Position numbers and translations under genes: made by a program. Source: Phycisphaerae bacterium (GTDB taxonomy: Bacteria > Planctomycetota > Phycisphaerae > Sedimentisphaerales > Anaerobacaceae). Taken from it: DNA of 64,000 bases. Numbering within the stretch: the first letter of the stretch is position 1; each line of letters opens with the position of its first letter. The notes below the pieces were generated by a model. It was not told where the DNA came from and searched no databases. It worked only from the letters and a program-made list of their open reading frames with translations. The stretch spans positions 154,185-218,184 of the forward strand of contig JAGOLX010000003.1 in assembly GCA_017993835.1 (NCBI GenBank), read 5' to 3'. Of this stretch, positions 50,605 through 62,066 are shown piece by piece.

Positions 50605-51525
50605 TCACCTTCCCTGAGCAGGGGCATCCTGATGATTCAGTGGCTTCGAAGGTTCCTCTCTCGCGGTCTCCAGGAGTGCCCCGAGGAGGAAACTGAGGTA
50701 TTCCGTCTGCAAGACCGCATTGCCCAGGCGCGCCTCCTGGCTACGGGCTTCAGACATTGCCTGGAACCTGTGTTTCTGCGAGGCCAACGCGTTCGCCACC
50801 GCCGTGCGATAGTATTCGGGAGCGGATGCACCTACAGCCCAGATCTGCGACCGCAATTGGTCCAGGCTTCGCTGTGTTAGCAGGTAGTCCGGATGATTCC
50901 GGATCGACGACGCATCTCGGTTTGCAGGGGATGTCGTCTTTCCGCCTCCAAGCTGCCGCCACAGATCGACGCGGGCGTATTGCAGGTCGTGCCATCGTTC
51001 CTTGACCCGGTCCATCTGTGCCTGGGAGAAAGGCGTCAGGAAGATCGGCAGCAACGGCGTATCGATGCTGCGACAACAATTAGCGAGGTGATCGGCCTTC
51101 GCCTGTTGAACTGCATTCGGGTCAAGAAAAGGGAATTGGGTTAAGAGGGAGTGTGCGGCGCCCTCGGCGAGGTCCTCGTATTGATGGCGTAGCGCGTGCC
51201 GGTCCTCCTCGCCGGGGAGGGGGGCATTCATCAGGTTCGCAATGTACCATCGGATTTGGGCCTGGCGGACCTCGAAGGCAGGCCGCTCCTTGTTGTTTGC
51301 CAGACCCTGCCAGTAGGGGCCGAATCCCTCTCGCACGATCCGTAGCCGCTCGGCGCATTGTGGATCAGTCGCGCCGGAATCAATCGCCTCGCGGATGGTG
51401 TCCACGTACTCCTGTTGCCATGCCTGGGGCCACGGCGCAGGGGAATGCGCCATGCAACCTTGCACGACATCGAGAACTTCTTGCACAGGGTCGCCCTGGG
51501 GGAAGTCTGTCGCGAGACCCATCAT
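50605..51525 (-). CDS. Hypothetical helical protein, coupled to a prepilin-like gene
   Basis: About 306 residues from ATG 51525; longer frames would extend to 51666 through the copy-1 direct repeat. It is mainly helical (VQEVLDVVQGCMAHSPAPW, QKHRFQAMSEARSQEARLGN) with a RVKERWHDLQYARVDLWRQL segment, and no family is recognised. Its stop overlaps the GTG alternative start of the prepilin-like gene (GTGA), so the two are probably co-expressed. Confidence 0.5.
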   Translation of the reverse strand: MMGLATDFPQGDPVQEVLDVVQGCMAHSPAPWPQAWQQEYVDTIREAIDSGATDPQCAERLRIVREGFGPYWQGLANNKERPAFEVRQAQIRWYIANLMNAPLPGEEDRHALRHQYEDLAEGAAHSLLTQFPFLDPNAVQQAKADHLANCCRSIDTPLLPIFLTPFSQAQMDRVKERWHDLQYARVDLWRQLGGGKTTSPANRDASSIRNHPDYLLTQRSLDQLRSQIWAVGASAPEYYRTAVANALASQKHRFQAMSEARSQEARLGNAVLQTEYLSFLLGALLETAREEPSKPLNHQDAPAQGR

Positions 51526-51694
51526 TTCCAGCGACAGGACTTCGACGACTGCCGTGACCACACAACTGATAAAGGATAATGGATGCTGGATGATTGCAGA
51601 CCTACCCCGCCTTGGCGGATGCCCGCTCGCCCTCCGAATCCCTCTTTGCCTCTCGTCCCGGCCCACCGCATTCGCTCCTTTCTCCCAAAAGAGC

Positions 51695-51830
51695 GCTACT
51701 GCACTCGCCCAAACGACCCCTTGCTCGCCGCTGTAACGTCGAAATCGCTTCAGTTGACTAAAGGCGCCAGTCTCGGCTCGCCTACACGCTTGTTATTCTG
51801 GATACCTCCCCCCCAGCTTATGTCAACATA
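51695..51830. repeat. Direct repeat copy 1 (about 135 bp)
   Basis: This copy matches 52945-53076 at roughly 75-80% with shared blocks such as TTGCTCGCCGCT, AAATCGC, GGCGCCAGTCTC and GCTTATGTCAACAT. It lies upstream of the hypothetical/prepilin pair on the minus strand, so it may hold a common promoter or be what is left of a duplicated gene start. Confidence 0.6.
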
Positions 51831-51980
51831 ATTCTTTGGATAAAATCACATTTTTCCAGCACCAGAGACTGGCGGCTCCTCCGGGTGGGGCACTTTCCGC
51901 GGGATGGCGATCTTCCATCATTCATCGTTCCGCCGTCCCGCAGCCGCTCGAAGTGCGTCCACGACCGGTCCATCGCGAGA

Positions 51981-52918
51981 TCAATACTCCTTGAAGTTCC
52001 GCATCCACTTGGGCCAGTCCTCCGGCTGGACGCCGCCGGCCTTGGTCCATCGCCCGTGGGTATCGAACTCGTCGTACCATTTGAGCGTCCAGAGCTCCTT
52101 CAGGCCGACCGCGCGCACGGACCAGTCCAGGAAAAGGCAGTTGACCCCGCCCTCGTGGCGGTTGATGAGCACCGTGGAAAGCCCATTGCAGTTGCCGCTA
52201 GTGCAACCTTCGGCTGCCGGCGGCCCCTCATCTGAAGCTGTGGGCGCGCTAGCCGCATGAATGCTGTCGAGATACACGGGCGTTTGCCACGCTTCCCTGA
52301 TGTCCATCGGCAAGTACCGCATTCCCCCATCACTCGCCTCGCTAGGTGTGGAGTAAACGACCCGGTTGAATCCGAAGCTGCCGATGTAGACGACAAGGTC
52401 CTCTTGCGAGGGCCGATAGGCCGCCATCCACGCAGCGTGCCTGGCTCCCAGTGATCCCACGCGCCAGTGGGTCCCACCACTTGGATCTTCGCGGGGTCGG
52501 GCATGTTCCTGGGTTTCGAGGCCATGGGACAGAACAGCAGGTCTTTGTGTTCCAAAGATGGCCCTGCAAGCACCGGGATGTATCTCATGAGTATGAGATG
52601 GAGTGTGCTTTCGCTGGTCTTGGAGCCCATCGTGAGCCGCCCATCGTTCTCAGCCGCATACGCCGCGAAGTAGACGCCTGATTGGCGCAGGTGTGCCTGA
52701 CAGCGCAGGGCCCCTGCCTGCTTGCGAACCCGCTGCAAACACGGCAGCAATAAAGCCATGAGCAACGCTACAACAGAAATGACGACAAGAAGCTCGATCA
52801 GAGTGAAACTATCAGGATCTACGATTGATGATTTACGATTGATGATTTGTGTATGCAACCGCTCCGTCCCGGCCGAAGCCGCCTTCCCGGCTCTCATCCG
52901 TTTCGCCCGGCCCGCCAT
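51981..52918 (-). pseudogene. Prepilin-like (DUF1559-type) gene split by a frameshift
   Basis: The start is ATG 52918 with AGAGAGG 8 nt upstream. The N-terminal frame carries the prepilin motif (DSFTLIELLVVISVVALLMA) and continues to about 52450. The C-terminal half continues in another frame (51981-52460) with the normal family end: VYIGSFGFNRVVYSTPSE, then LINRHEGGVNCLFLDWSVRA and GRWTKAGGVQPEDWPKW. The frames join near 52440-52460, GC-rich DNA where one missing base would explain the change. It may be a real pseudogene or an assembly error; the protein is otherwise well conserved. Confidence 0.72.
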
Positions 52919-52944
52919 CGCATCCGCCTCTCTGACGCGAAAGA

Positions 52945-53076
52945 CCACGTCTGCAGTCGCCCCAATGACCCATTGCTCGCCGCTACAAGGTCAAAATCGC
53001 ATCGGTTGCCCGAAGGCGCCAGTCTCAGCCCACACACCCGCTATTTTGGACTTCCCGCCCGCTTATGTCAACATGA
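52945..53076. repeat. Direct repeat copy 2 (about 130 bp)
   Basis: Same unit as 51695-51830, located just upstream of the frameshifted prepilin-like gene. Its presence before each of the two leftward prepilin-type operons suggests duplication of an operon including its promoter. Confidence 0.6.
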
Positions 53077-53109
53077 AATCCGCAAAGTCCACTTCATCAC
53101 CAATGGCGT

Positions 53110-53502
53110 CTATCGACCGTCGGGCTCTCTGCGACGGACGATTTGGACGCCGACCGTGCGGGCGAATCGCAGGGCGCCTGGCTTTTCCACGGCCACCTCA
53201 ACGCACTGCACTCGCTGCTCCTTGAGGCACTCGTCGGCGATCCGCTGGGCCAGGGCCTCGATCAGGCGGAACTGCGTGCCCTCCGTCGCCTGGAGGATCT
53301 GCTTCTTGAGCATGCTGTAGTCGACGCTGTCCGCGAGGGCATCGGTCCGGCCGGCCTTGCGAAGATCGACGTGCAGGGTAATCTGAGCCAGAACCTCCTG
53401 TTTCTCTCGCCGTTCGTACTCGTCCACGCCGACGATGCAGCGGATCGCCAGGTCGCGAATGAAGATGCGGTCCGCCGGCAGCGACATCCGGTCCTCAGTC
53501 AT
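53110..53502 (-). CDS. folB: Dihydroneopterin aldolase
   Basis: 130 residues, the usual length. Conserved residues are present: GVDEYERREKQEV (catalytic Glu), VDYSML (Tyr), LIEALAQRIADECL and VEKPGALRFA (Lys). It converts 7,8-dihydroneopterin to 6-hydroxymethyl-dihydropterin and glycolaldehyde in folate synthesis. The start overlaps the 3' end of the upstream SDR gene by 8 nt, so translation is coupled; the pair makes sense as pterin genes. Confidence 0.93.
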   Translation of the reverse strand: MTEDRMSLPADRIFIRDLAIRCIVGVDEYERREKQEVLAQITLHVDLRKAGRTDALADSVDYSMLKKQILQATEGTQFRLIEALAQRIADECLKEQRVQCVEVAVEKPGALRFARTVGVQIVRRREPDGR

Positions 53503-54247
53503 ACATGTGTCCCTTCATGTGATATCCGCCGTCGATGTAGAGGATCTGGCCTGTGATGAAGCGGCTGCGAAGCAAGAACAGCGCCGCATCGACGACGTCG
53601 GCCGGCCCGCCGTGACGGTGCAGCGGATTACAGTGGGACAGCCTTTCCAGATAGGTCTCGTCCTCGCCTGCGGGCGGCAGGATCAGGCCCGGCGCAATGG
53701 CGTTAACCGCGATCTTCGGCGCCAGCTCCAGCGCCAGCATCCGGGTCAGTGTCGCGAGAACTCGCTTGCTGATGTGGTAGGAGGCATGCTCCTTGTCATA
53801 GACCGTCACGCGCGTGTCCAGGAGATTGATGATGTGCCCCTGCCCCCCCTGTCGGGCCATCGCCCGCGCCAGCGTCAGCGGCGCCATCGCGTGGACGCGG
53901 AGATTCAGTAGTATGGACTCCTCGTCGGCCTCCCAAATCGTGTCCCGCTCGAAGATCGAGGCGCTGTTAATCAGGATGTCGATCGGGCCAGCCCGCGCCA
54001 CGGCGTCGCGGAAGACCCCCTCGACCTGCTGGGCGTCGGCGAGATCGCCCTGCACCCGCCACGCGGAGCCGCCCGCCTGCCGGATTTCGTCGCAGAGCGT
54101 GACCGCGTCCTGCTCCGAGCGATGGTAATGCGCCACGACTCGGACCCCCTGCTCGGCCAGCGCCATCGCCATGGCCCGGCCCAGTCGCCTGGCCGCTCCG
54201 GTGACGAGCGCCGTCCTCCCTGCGAGTGCAGTCTCCGGGTCCTTCAT
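53495..54247 (-). CDS. Short-chain dehydrogenase, pteridine-reductase-like (FolM/PTR1 type)
   Basis: 250 residues. The cofactor site is TALVTGAARRLGRAMA, with an Arg typical of the NADPH-using pteridine reductase group, and the catalytic Tyr-Lys lies in ASYHISKRVL. The NSAS variant of the NNA motif is also found in PTR1-like proteins. Because it overlaps folB, reduction of dihydropterin or dihydrofolate is the best guess, as in FolM. A generic SDR function cannot be excluded. It follows the GLUG/dockerin gene by 9 nt. Confidence 0.82.
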   Translation of the reverse strand: MKDPETALAGRTALVTGAARRLGRAMAMALAEQGVRVVAHYHRSEQDAVTLCDEIRQAGGSAWRVQGDLADAQQVEGVFRDAVARAGPIDILINSASIFERDTIWEADEESILLNLRVHAMAPLTLARAMARQGGQGHIINLLDTRVTVYDKEHASYHISKRVLATLTRMLALELAPKIAVNAIAPGLILPPAGEDETYLERLSHCNPLHRHGGPADVVDAALFLLRSRFITGQILYIDGGYHMKGHMYD

Positions 54248-54256
54248 GGCTCCATC

Positions 54257-55528
54257 CTAATCCAGGCCGGCCAGCCAGTTGGCCGCGAACAGCGCCAGAT
54301 CGCGAGGGTCCACCTCGCCCGAACCGTCGAGGTCCGCGCCCTCGCAGGAGTAGTTCAGCACGCTGCAATCGTCGTGTCGCCAGTTGGCGGCAAACCAGAC
54401 GAAATCGGTGAAGTTCACGCCGTCCGGGCACCGCAAGTCCCCCACGGGAAGTTGCCAGAGAAAGACCGGGTAGCCGACCCCGTCGCAGATCGCCCAGATC
54501 GTCGCGAAGTCCCAATTCGCCGACGCGAGCATATCGAAGCTCTTCATCTCGGCGGTCGTCTTACCCGTGCCCGCGGCGCTGGTCGCCTGCCCGCTGGTCT
54601 GCGTGTCCCAGAACGAGAGGAAGACCTCTCCCAAAGCCCACTGCTGTCCGATGAGGCCCCCGGCCGACTGTGTCCCGCTGACCGCGCCCGTGGAGTAGGA
54701 GTGCCAGACGCTTCCCGACGACAGCGCGCCCACCAGCCCGCCGACGTAGAGGGCTCCGCTCACCGAGCCGGTCGCGTAACAGGACTCGACCACACTGGTT
54801 TGTTTGAGCACGCCTCCGATGAGACCCCCGACGCTTTCGCTGCCGACGACCTTGGCCTTCGAGTACGAGCGGGTGATCCGTCCGCCGCCGAGCTGGCCGA
54901 CCAGTCCGCCGATATACCGGACGCCGGTGACGGCGCCGTTCGATCGACACATGTGGGCGCTGCCGTCGAGCGCCCCCACCAGGGCTCCGACCCCAAGATT
55001 GCCCGAGACCTTCGCCCCGGTCACCGAGCAACTGGTCACCGCTCCTCTGCCCTGATACCCCACGAGAGCGCCGGCGCCGAAGCCGTTGCCGGTGACGGTT
55101 GCCCCTGTCAGTTTCAGGTTCGTGATGTTGCCCGTGACGTATTGAAACAGACCGACGTACTGCGACTGCATGTCCTTGTAGCGAAAGCCGGAGATGGTCT
55201 TCCCGTCGCCCTCGAAGTTCCCGCTGAAGGGAAGATTGGCGGCAGATCCCACGACGACCCATTTGCCGATCATGTGGAGATTCGTCTCATTGCAGTCGGA
55301 CAGGTCGATATCCGCGGTCAGCTTGAAGTACTTGCTCCAGTCGGCGGAGTTCTCTCCAATGGCTGCGAACTCCTGTGCGGTGGAGATGAGAAAGGGATTC
55401 TGCTGCGTCCCGTCTCCGCCGCCGTACTGTGCGGCCCACGCCGCCAGCGGCGCCCCGCCCAGGAGGACGAGCAGGCCGACACCCAGACGGACACGCGACG
55501 AACGATGCGAACTGTCGAAAAGCATCAT
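54257..55528 (-). CDS. Secreted GLUG-repeat protein with dockerin domain
   Basis: 423 residues; GAAGGAGG before the ATG. The signal peptide is RLGVGLLVLLGGAPLAAWA. The central part has repeats of the GLUG type: YVGLFQYVTGNITNLKLTGA, GVGALVGALDG, YIGGLVGQLGG, SVGGLIGGVL and YVGGLVGALSSG. The C-terminus has CPDGVNFTDFVWFAANW and ADLDGSGEVDPRDLALFAAN, a dockerin-like pair of calcium loops. It is probably a surface adhesin or cell-wall-associated protein. It is the first gene of an operon with two pterin genes, an unusual association. Confidence 0.85.
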   Translation of the reverse strand: MMLFDSSHRSSRVRLGVGLLVLLGGAPLAAWAAQYGGGDGTQQNPFLISTAQEFAAIGENSADWSKYFKLTADIDLSDCNETNLHMIGKWVVVGSAANLPFSGNFEGDGKTISGFRYKDMQSQYVGLFQYVTGNITNLKLTGATVTGNGFGAGALVGYQGRGAVTSCSVTGAKVSGNLGVGALVGALDGSAHMCRSNGAVTGVRYIGGLVGQLGGGRITRSYSKAKVVGSESVGGLIGGVLKQTSVVESCYATGSVSGALYVGGLVGALSSGSVWHSYSTGAVSGTQSAGGLIGQQWALGEVFLSFWDTQTSGQATSAAGTGKTTAEMKSFDMLASANWDFATIWAICDGVGYPVFLWQLPVGDLRCPDGVNFTDFVWFAANWRHDDCSVLNYSCEGADLDGSGEVDPRDLALFAANWLAGLD

Positions 55529-55635
55529 CTCATTCCTCCTTCAGGACGAACCGACGGAAACGTCTTCGCAAGCAGAATTCCAGGGCTGCTTACCCTCCTA
55601 TGATAGCAAATTCTCCTATCTCGTGTCCAGGACGT

Positions 55636-55641
55636 TATAAT
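55636..55641 (+). promoter_or_regulatory. -10 element of truB (TATAAT), leaderless transcript likely
   Basis: The consensus -10 ends 6 nt before the ATG at 55648, so transcription should begin at or next to the A of the start codon. No ribosome binding site exists, and the -35 region is weak. Confidence 0.6.
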
Positions 55642-55647
55642 GGCTGC

Positions 55648-56328
55648 ATGAGCCATGAGCCATCCATTCCGGGGGAGGGCATCTTCGCCGTGTACAAAGA
55701 CGAAGGCATGACCTCACACGACGTGGTGGACGCGGTCCGACGGGCGACAGGCGAGAAACGCGTGGGCCACGCCGGCACGCTGGACCCCTGCGCCAAGGGC
55801 ATCCTCGTGGTCGGCGTGGGTCGGGCGGCCACCAAACTCCTGGGGACCGTCGTCGGGACGGAGAAGGAATATGTGACCCGCGTCCGGCTCGGGTGGCGGA
55901 GCACGACCGACGACCGCGAGGGCCAGAAGGAGGAGACGAACGTCTCAGAAATCCCCGGCGAAGAACGGATTCGGGCGGCCCTGGCGAGTTTCGAAGGGGT
56001 CCACGGGCAACGCCCGCCGGCGTTCTCGGCAGTCAAAGTGGGCGGGCGGGCCGCATACAAGCTGGCCCGAGCCAGAAAGCAGATCGAGCTGTCCGAAAGG
56101 CCGGTTGAAGCGAAGATTGTCGAGCTGCTCCGATATGAGTGGCCTTGCGTGGACGTTCGCCTGATCACCGGTTCAGGCTTCTACGTCCGGTCTTTCGCGC
56201 GAGACTTGGGCGAGTTCCTGGGCACGGGCGGATACGTCGAACAGCTCGAACGAACCCGCGTGGGTGCCTACACACAGGAGCAGGCGCTGCGAATCTCCGA
56301 TCTGCGCCGGAGGGCAGGCGGTGTTTGA
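55648..56328 (+). CDS. truB: tRNA pseudouridine-55 synthase
   Basis: 226 residues. The catalytic motif GHAGTLDPCAKGILVVGVG with its Asp is intact, and KEYVTRVRLGWRSTTDD, RPPAFSAVKVGGRAAYKLAR and VDVRLITGSGFYVRSFARDL follow. It is shorter than the E. coli enzyme (314) because the C-terminal PUA-like domain is missing, a form seen in many bacteria. It isomerises U55 in the T-loop of tRNAs. Longer frames upstream have no homology. Confidence 0.95.
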   Translation: MSHEPSIPGEGIFAVYKDEGMTSHDVVDAVRRATGEKRVGHAGTLDPCAKGILVVGVGRAATKLLGTVVGTEKEYVTRVRLGWRSTTDDREGQKEETNVSEIPGEERIRAALASFEGVHGQRPPAFSAVKVGGRAAYKLARARKQIELSERPVEAKIVELLRYEWPCVDVRLITGSGFYVRSFARDLGEFLGTGGYVEQLERTRVGAYTQEQALRISDLRRRAGGV

Positions 56329-56354
56329 CGCCGTCGCTGCGGCACCCTGGATCA

Positions 56355-57572
56355 TCACACGGGAGTCTCAAGGACCGGCGTCGTCGTGCGGTAACGCGAC
56401 GATTCCGGATGCCGGCGCAGCACCCAAAAAGCGAGCCCGGCCGAGATCAGATAGCCCGCCGGCGTGAGCTTCAGGATCGGACCCGTCCCAACCAGATCGG
56501 CCACCGCGGCCAGGACCAGGAAGACGAGCATGGCAATCCCCCACGTGCCACCCACGATGAGCGCCATGCGGCGCCCGAGGTTCGCCCCGCGAGCGTTGCG
56601 GGCCAGGGTGATCGTCAGGATGTACGCAGACATCGAGGAGAAGCCCACTCCGACAAGCAGCCAGGCGGCCGCACGGTGCGCAGCGAACACCAGGTACAGT
56701 GCCATGAAGGGAAACGACAGCAGAAACGCCCAGGCGGAGCACCTCAGATCCCCTTTCTTGCGGGCGATGGCCGCCCAAACGAACGGACCGACCGTACTGC
56801 CCCAGCCGAACATCGCAGTTGCGAAGCCGCCGAACTCCAGATCGAATCCCAACTCGTTCAGGTATGTCGGGGCAAGCTGCAGGATGACCGTCGTCGATAC
56901 GGCCGCCGGCAGCCCGATCAGCAGCACTTTCCAGAACGGCAACGCTTCCGGGCCAAGCTGCGGGCGTGAATTGCCCGGGTGAGACTCCGACTCTTCCGTC
57001 GACAGATGGACTTTCGCGACCCACAATGCGAAGACGCCAACGACGGAACCTAATGCCAGGGGCCAGAGCCCTTTGAGTCCGTAGGATGAAACGAGGTGGG
57101 CCGAGATCATCCCGCCGCTGGCGAACCCGAGGAACCCTGAAGTCATGAAGACAGGCATGCTCAGCGAGGGCGAGATCCGGTCCAACGTGTGCACCGCCCG
57201 GAGCCCTTCCGGATGAGTGATCGCGATACCCGAGCCGCTCACGACTCCCAGGACCAGGAGCAGGACGATTCCAGCAGGCGATTTGGGCGCCAGGAAGATC
57301 AGACAGATACTCGCGGCCAGGACCATCCCGATGTGAAGGAACAGCGGCGAGGTCTTATTGGGTCTCATTCCGCCCGTGAGAACCTGGACCCCATTCGCAG
57401 CCAGGGACAGCGCGGCCAAGACCGACCCACCCGTCCAGAGCGCCATGGCGAACTGCTTGCGCATCTCCGGCAGGATGGCCGGGAGCATGTTCCCGAACAT
57501 GTCCACCAGGAAGTGGATGCCCGAGAGAACCATCAGTTGTATCCATTGCACGCGTAGGGATCGTGGATTCAT
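56355..57572 (-). CDS. MFS transporter (fosmidomycin-resistance-like)
   Basis: 405 residues with about 12 membrane helices. The N-terminal segment QLMVLSGIHFLVDMFGNMLP and the HPEGLRAVHTL loop resemble the Fsr/fosmidomycin-resistance type, with GFLGFASGGMISAHLVSSYG after helix 5. A hydrophilic central loop (KVHLSTEESESHPGNSRPQL) divides the halves. The substrate cannot be read from sequence. It converges with truB, leaving a 26-nt gap. Confidence 0.85.
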   Translation of the reverse strand: MNPRSLRVQWIQLMVLSGIHFLVDMFGNMLPAILPEMRKQFAMALWTGGSVLAALSLAANGVQVLTGGMRPNKTSPLFLHIGMVLAASICLIFLAPKSPAGIVLLLVLGVVSGSGIAITHPEGLRAVHTLDRISPSLSMPVFMTSGFLGFASGGMISAHLVSSYGLKGLWPLALGSVVGVFALWVAKVHLSTEESESHPGNSRPQLGPEALPFWKVLLIGLPAAVSTTVILQLAPTYLNELGFDLEFGGFATAMFGWGSTVGPFVWAAIARKKGDLRCSAWAFLLSFPFMALYLVFAAHRAAAWLLVGVGFSSMSAYILTITLARNARGANLGRRMALIVGGTWGIAMLVFLVLAAVADLVGTGPILKLTPAGYLISAGLAFWVLRRHPESSRYRTTTPVLETPV

Positions 57573-58156
57573 AGGGATTCAGTCACACTCCGAGCCGCCC
57601 ATCGACGGGCGCAAGCCCAAGAGCATATCGGATTCACAGGGAAGTGCAATGGACAAGATGCAAACGCACGCGGCAGCGGATGCACTTCACGTTTGTAGGT
57701 GCTTCCTGGTTTGCTGCGAAATGGGCCTTTTGACGTTGACTTTGCCATTCCCGCGCAGAGCCTGCCCCCGACCCGATCGGGGGCGGGGATCCACTGTCCA
57801 TGACGGGCCGGGTCCTACGGTTCCTGGATTCCCGCTTGGCGAAGGAATGACAGGGTCGATTCCCAGGGGTTGGAAGAACCTGCCTGCAAACATGAATCGC
57901 ACCCCCGGGCGATCCTGTCGCGCCGGGCGGCGCATGGAACCCCCGTATTCCGACTGGGAATCGGGACCGAACCCATCGCAAGAATTGCAGACGACCTCCG
58001 CATATCCGGAAAATCTTCGATGGCTGGTGAACTATCTCTTCGGGGCCGCCGTAACTCTTATAGGACAATGAAAGATGCGACAATGCTGAACTCAAGTGCC
58101 CAGGCACAGTTGCCGATATCCAGGTCAACGGAAGAATAGATTTTTCTCCCCTCCGG
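57573..58156. other. Long non-coding spacer (about 580 nt)
   Basis: No gene is supported. The spacer has a dispersed palindromic unit at 57746-57851 and then GC-rich inverted blocks (for example around 57905-57930). I looked for SRP RNA, RNase P and tmRNA signatures and saw none. The secA gene ends to the right of it, so its message may end in the hairpin at 58157-58191. Confidence 0.5.
57746..57851. repeat. Dispersed palindrome with CATTCCCGC ends
   Basis: Ends CATTCCCGCG...AGC and GCTTGGCGAAGGAATG are imperfectly complementary, and the interior holds CCCCCGACCCGATCGGGGG. This is the pattern of intergenic repeats that occur in many copies in metagenome-derived genomes. Confidence 0.55.
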
Positions 58157-58191
58157 AAAACATCGGGTAGCGCCATGTTACTCGATGTTTT
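58157..58191 (-). terminator. Hairpin terminator downstream of secA
   Basis: A 13-bp stem (AAAACATCGGGTA with TACTCGATGTTTT, one mismatch) with a 9-nt loop lies 55 nt past the secA stop. On the minus strand the stem ends in TTTT. It is also usable in the opposite direction (CTTTTGC follows). Confidence 0.6.
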
Positions 58192-58245
58192 CTTTTGCGC
58201 ACGGAACGGCGGGATTCGCCTCGGGTGCGGTCGGGACACCGCGAA

Positions 58246-61734
<3,489 letters not shown>

Positions 61735-61871
61735 GCGATCTGCTTTCTGCAATTACCTGTTCGAACGCGCATTCCATGCGAGAACGCTTCGCGGCCAGTA
61801 TGGCAGAACCACAATTCAATGTCAAGAAAGCACAAAAGACCCGTCCGCATGGCAGAGCTGTCGCAGAGTCT

Positions 61872-61953
61872 GGAGTTCCGCCTGCAGGCGGGTCAGACCG
61901 CGTAAACGCGGAACTCCGAACGGCTCCGCTCCGTAGGGTGCGTACCACGCACC
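61872..61953. repeat. Dispersed palindromic elements upstream of secA
   Basis: GGAGTTCCGC (61872-61881) pairs with GCGGAACTCC (61908-61917), followed by GTAGGGTGCGTACCACGCACC (hairpin 61937-61953), related to the unit at 21019-21088. Part of a further repeat (GTCATGCTGAACGAAGTGAA) begins near 62014. The 330-nt spacer between secA and the next gene otherwise holds no gene. Confidence 0.6.
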
Positions 61954-62066
61954 ATCTTCACACCTGGCGGCGGGACAACTCGGGACCGGGCGTGCACTCG
62001 CCAATTCCCCTTGTCATGCTGAACGAAGTGAAGCATCCGGGCCAAGAGTTGTATTGCCCCGTCGAT

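Noticed and set aside
57634..58239. 201-codon minus-strand frame between the MFS gene and secA
   Set aside because: No motif and no ribosome site, and it runs through a dispersed palindrome; composition is that of non-coding DNA.
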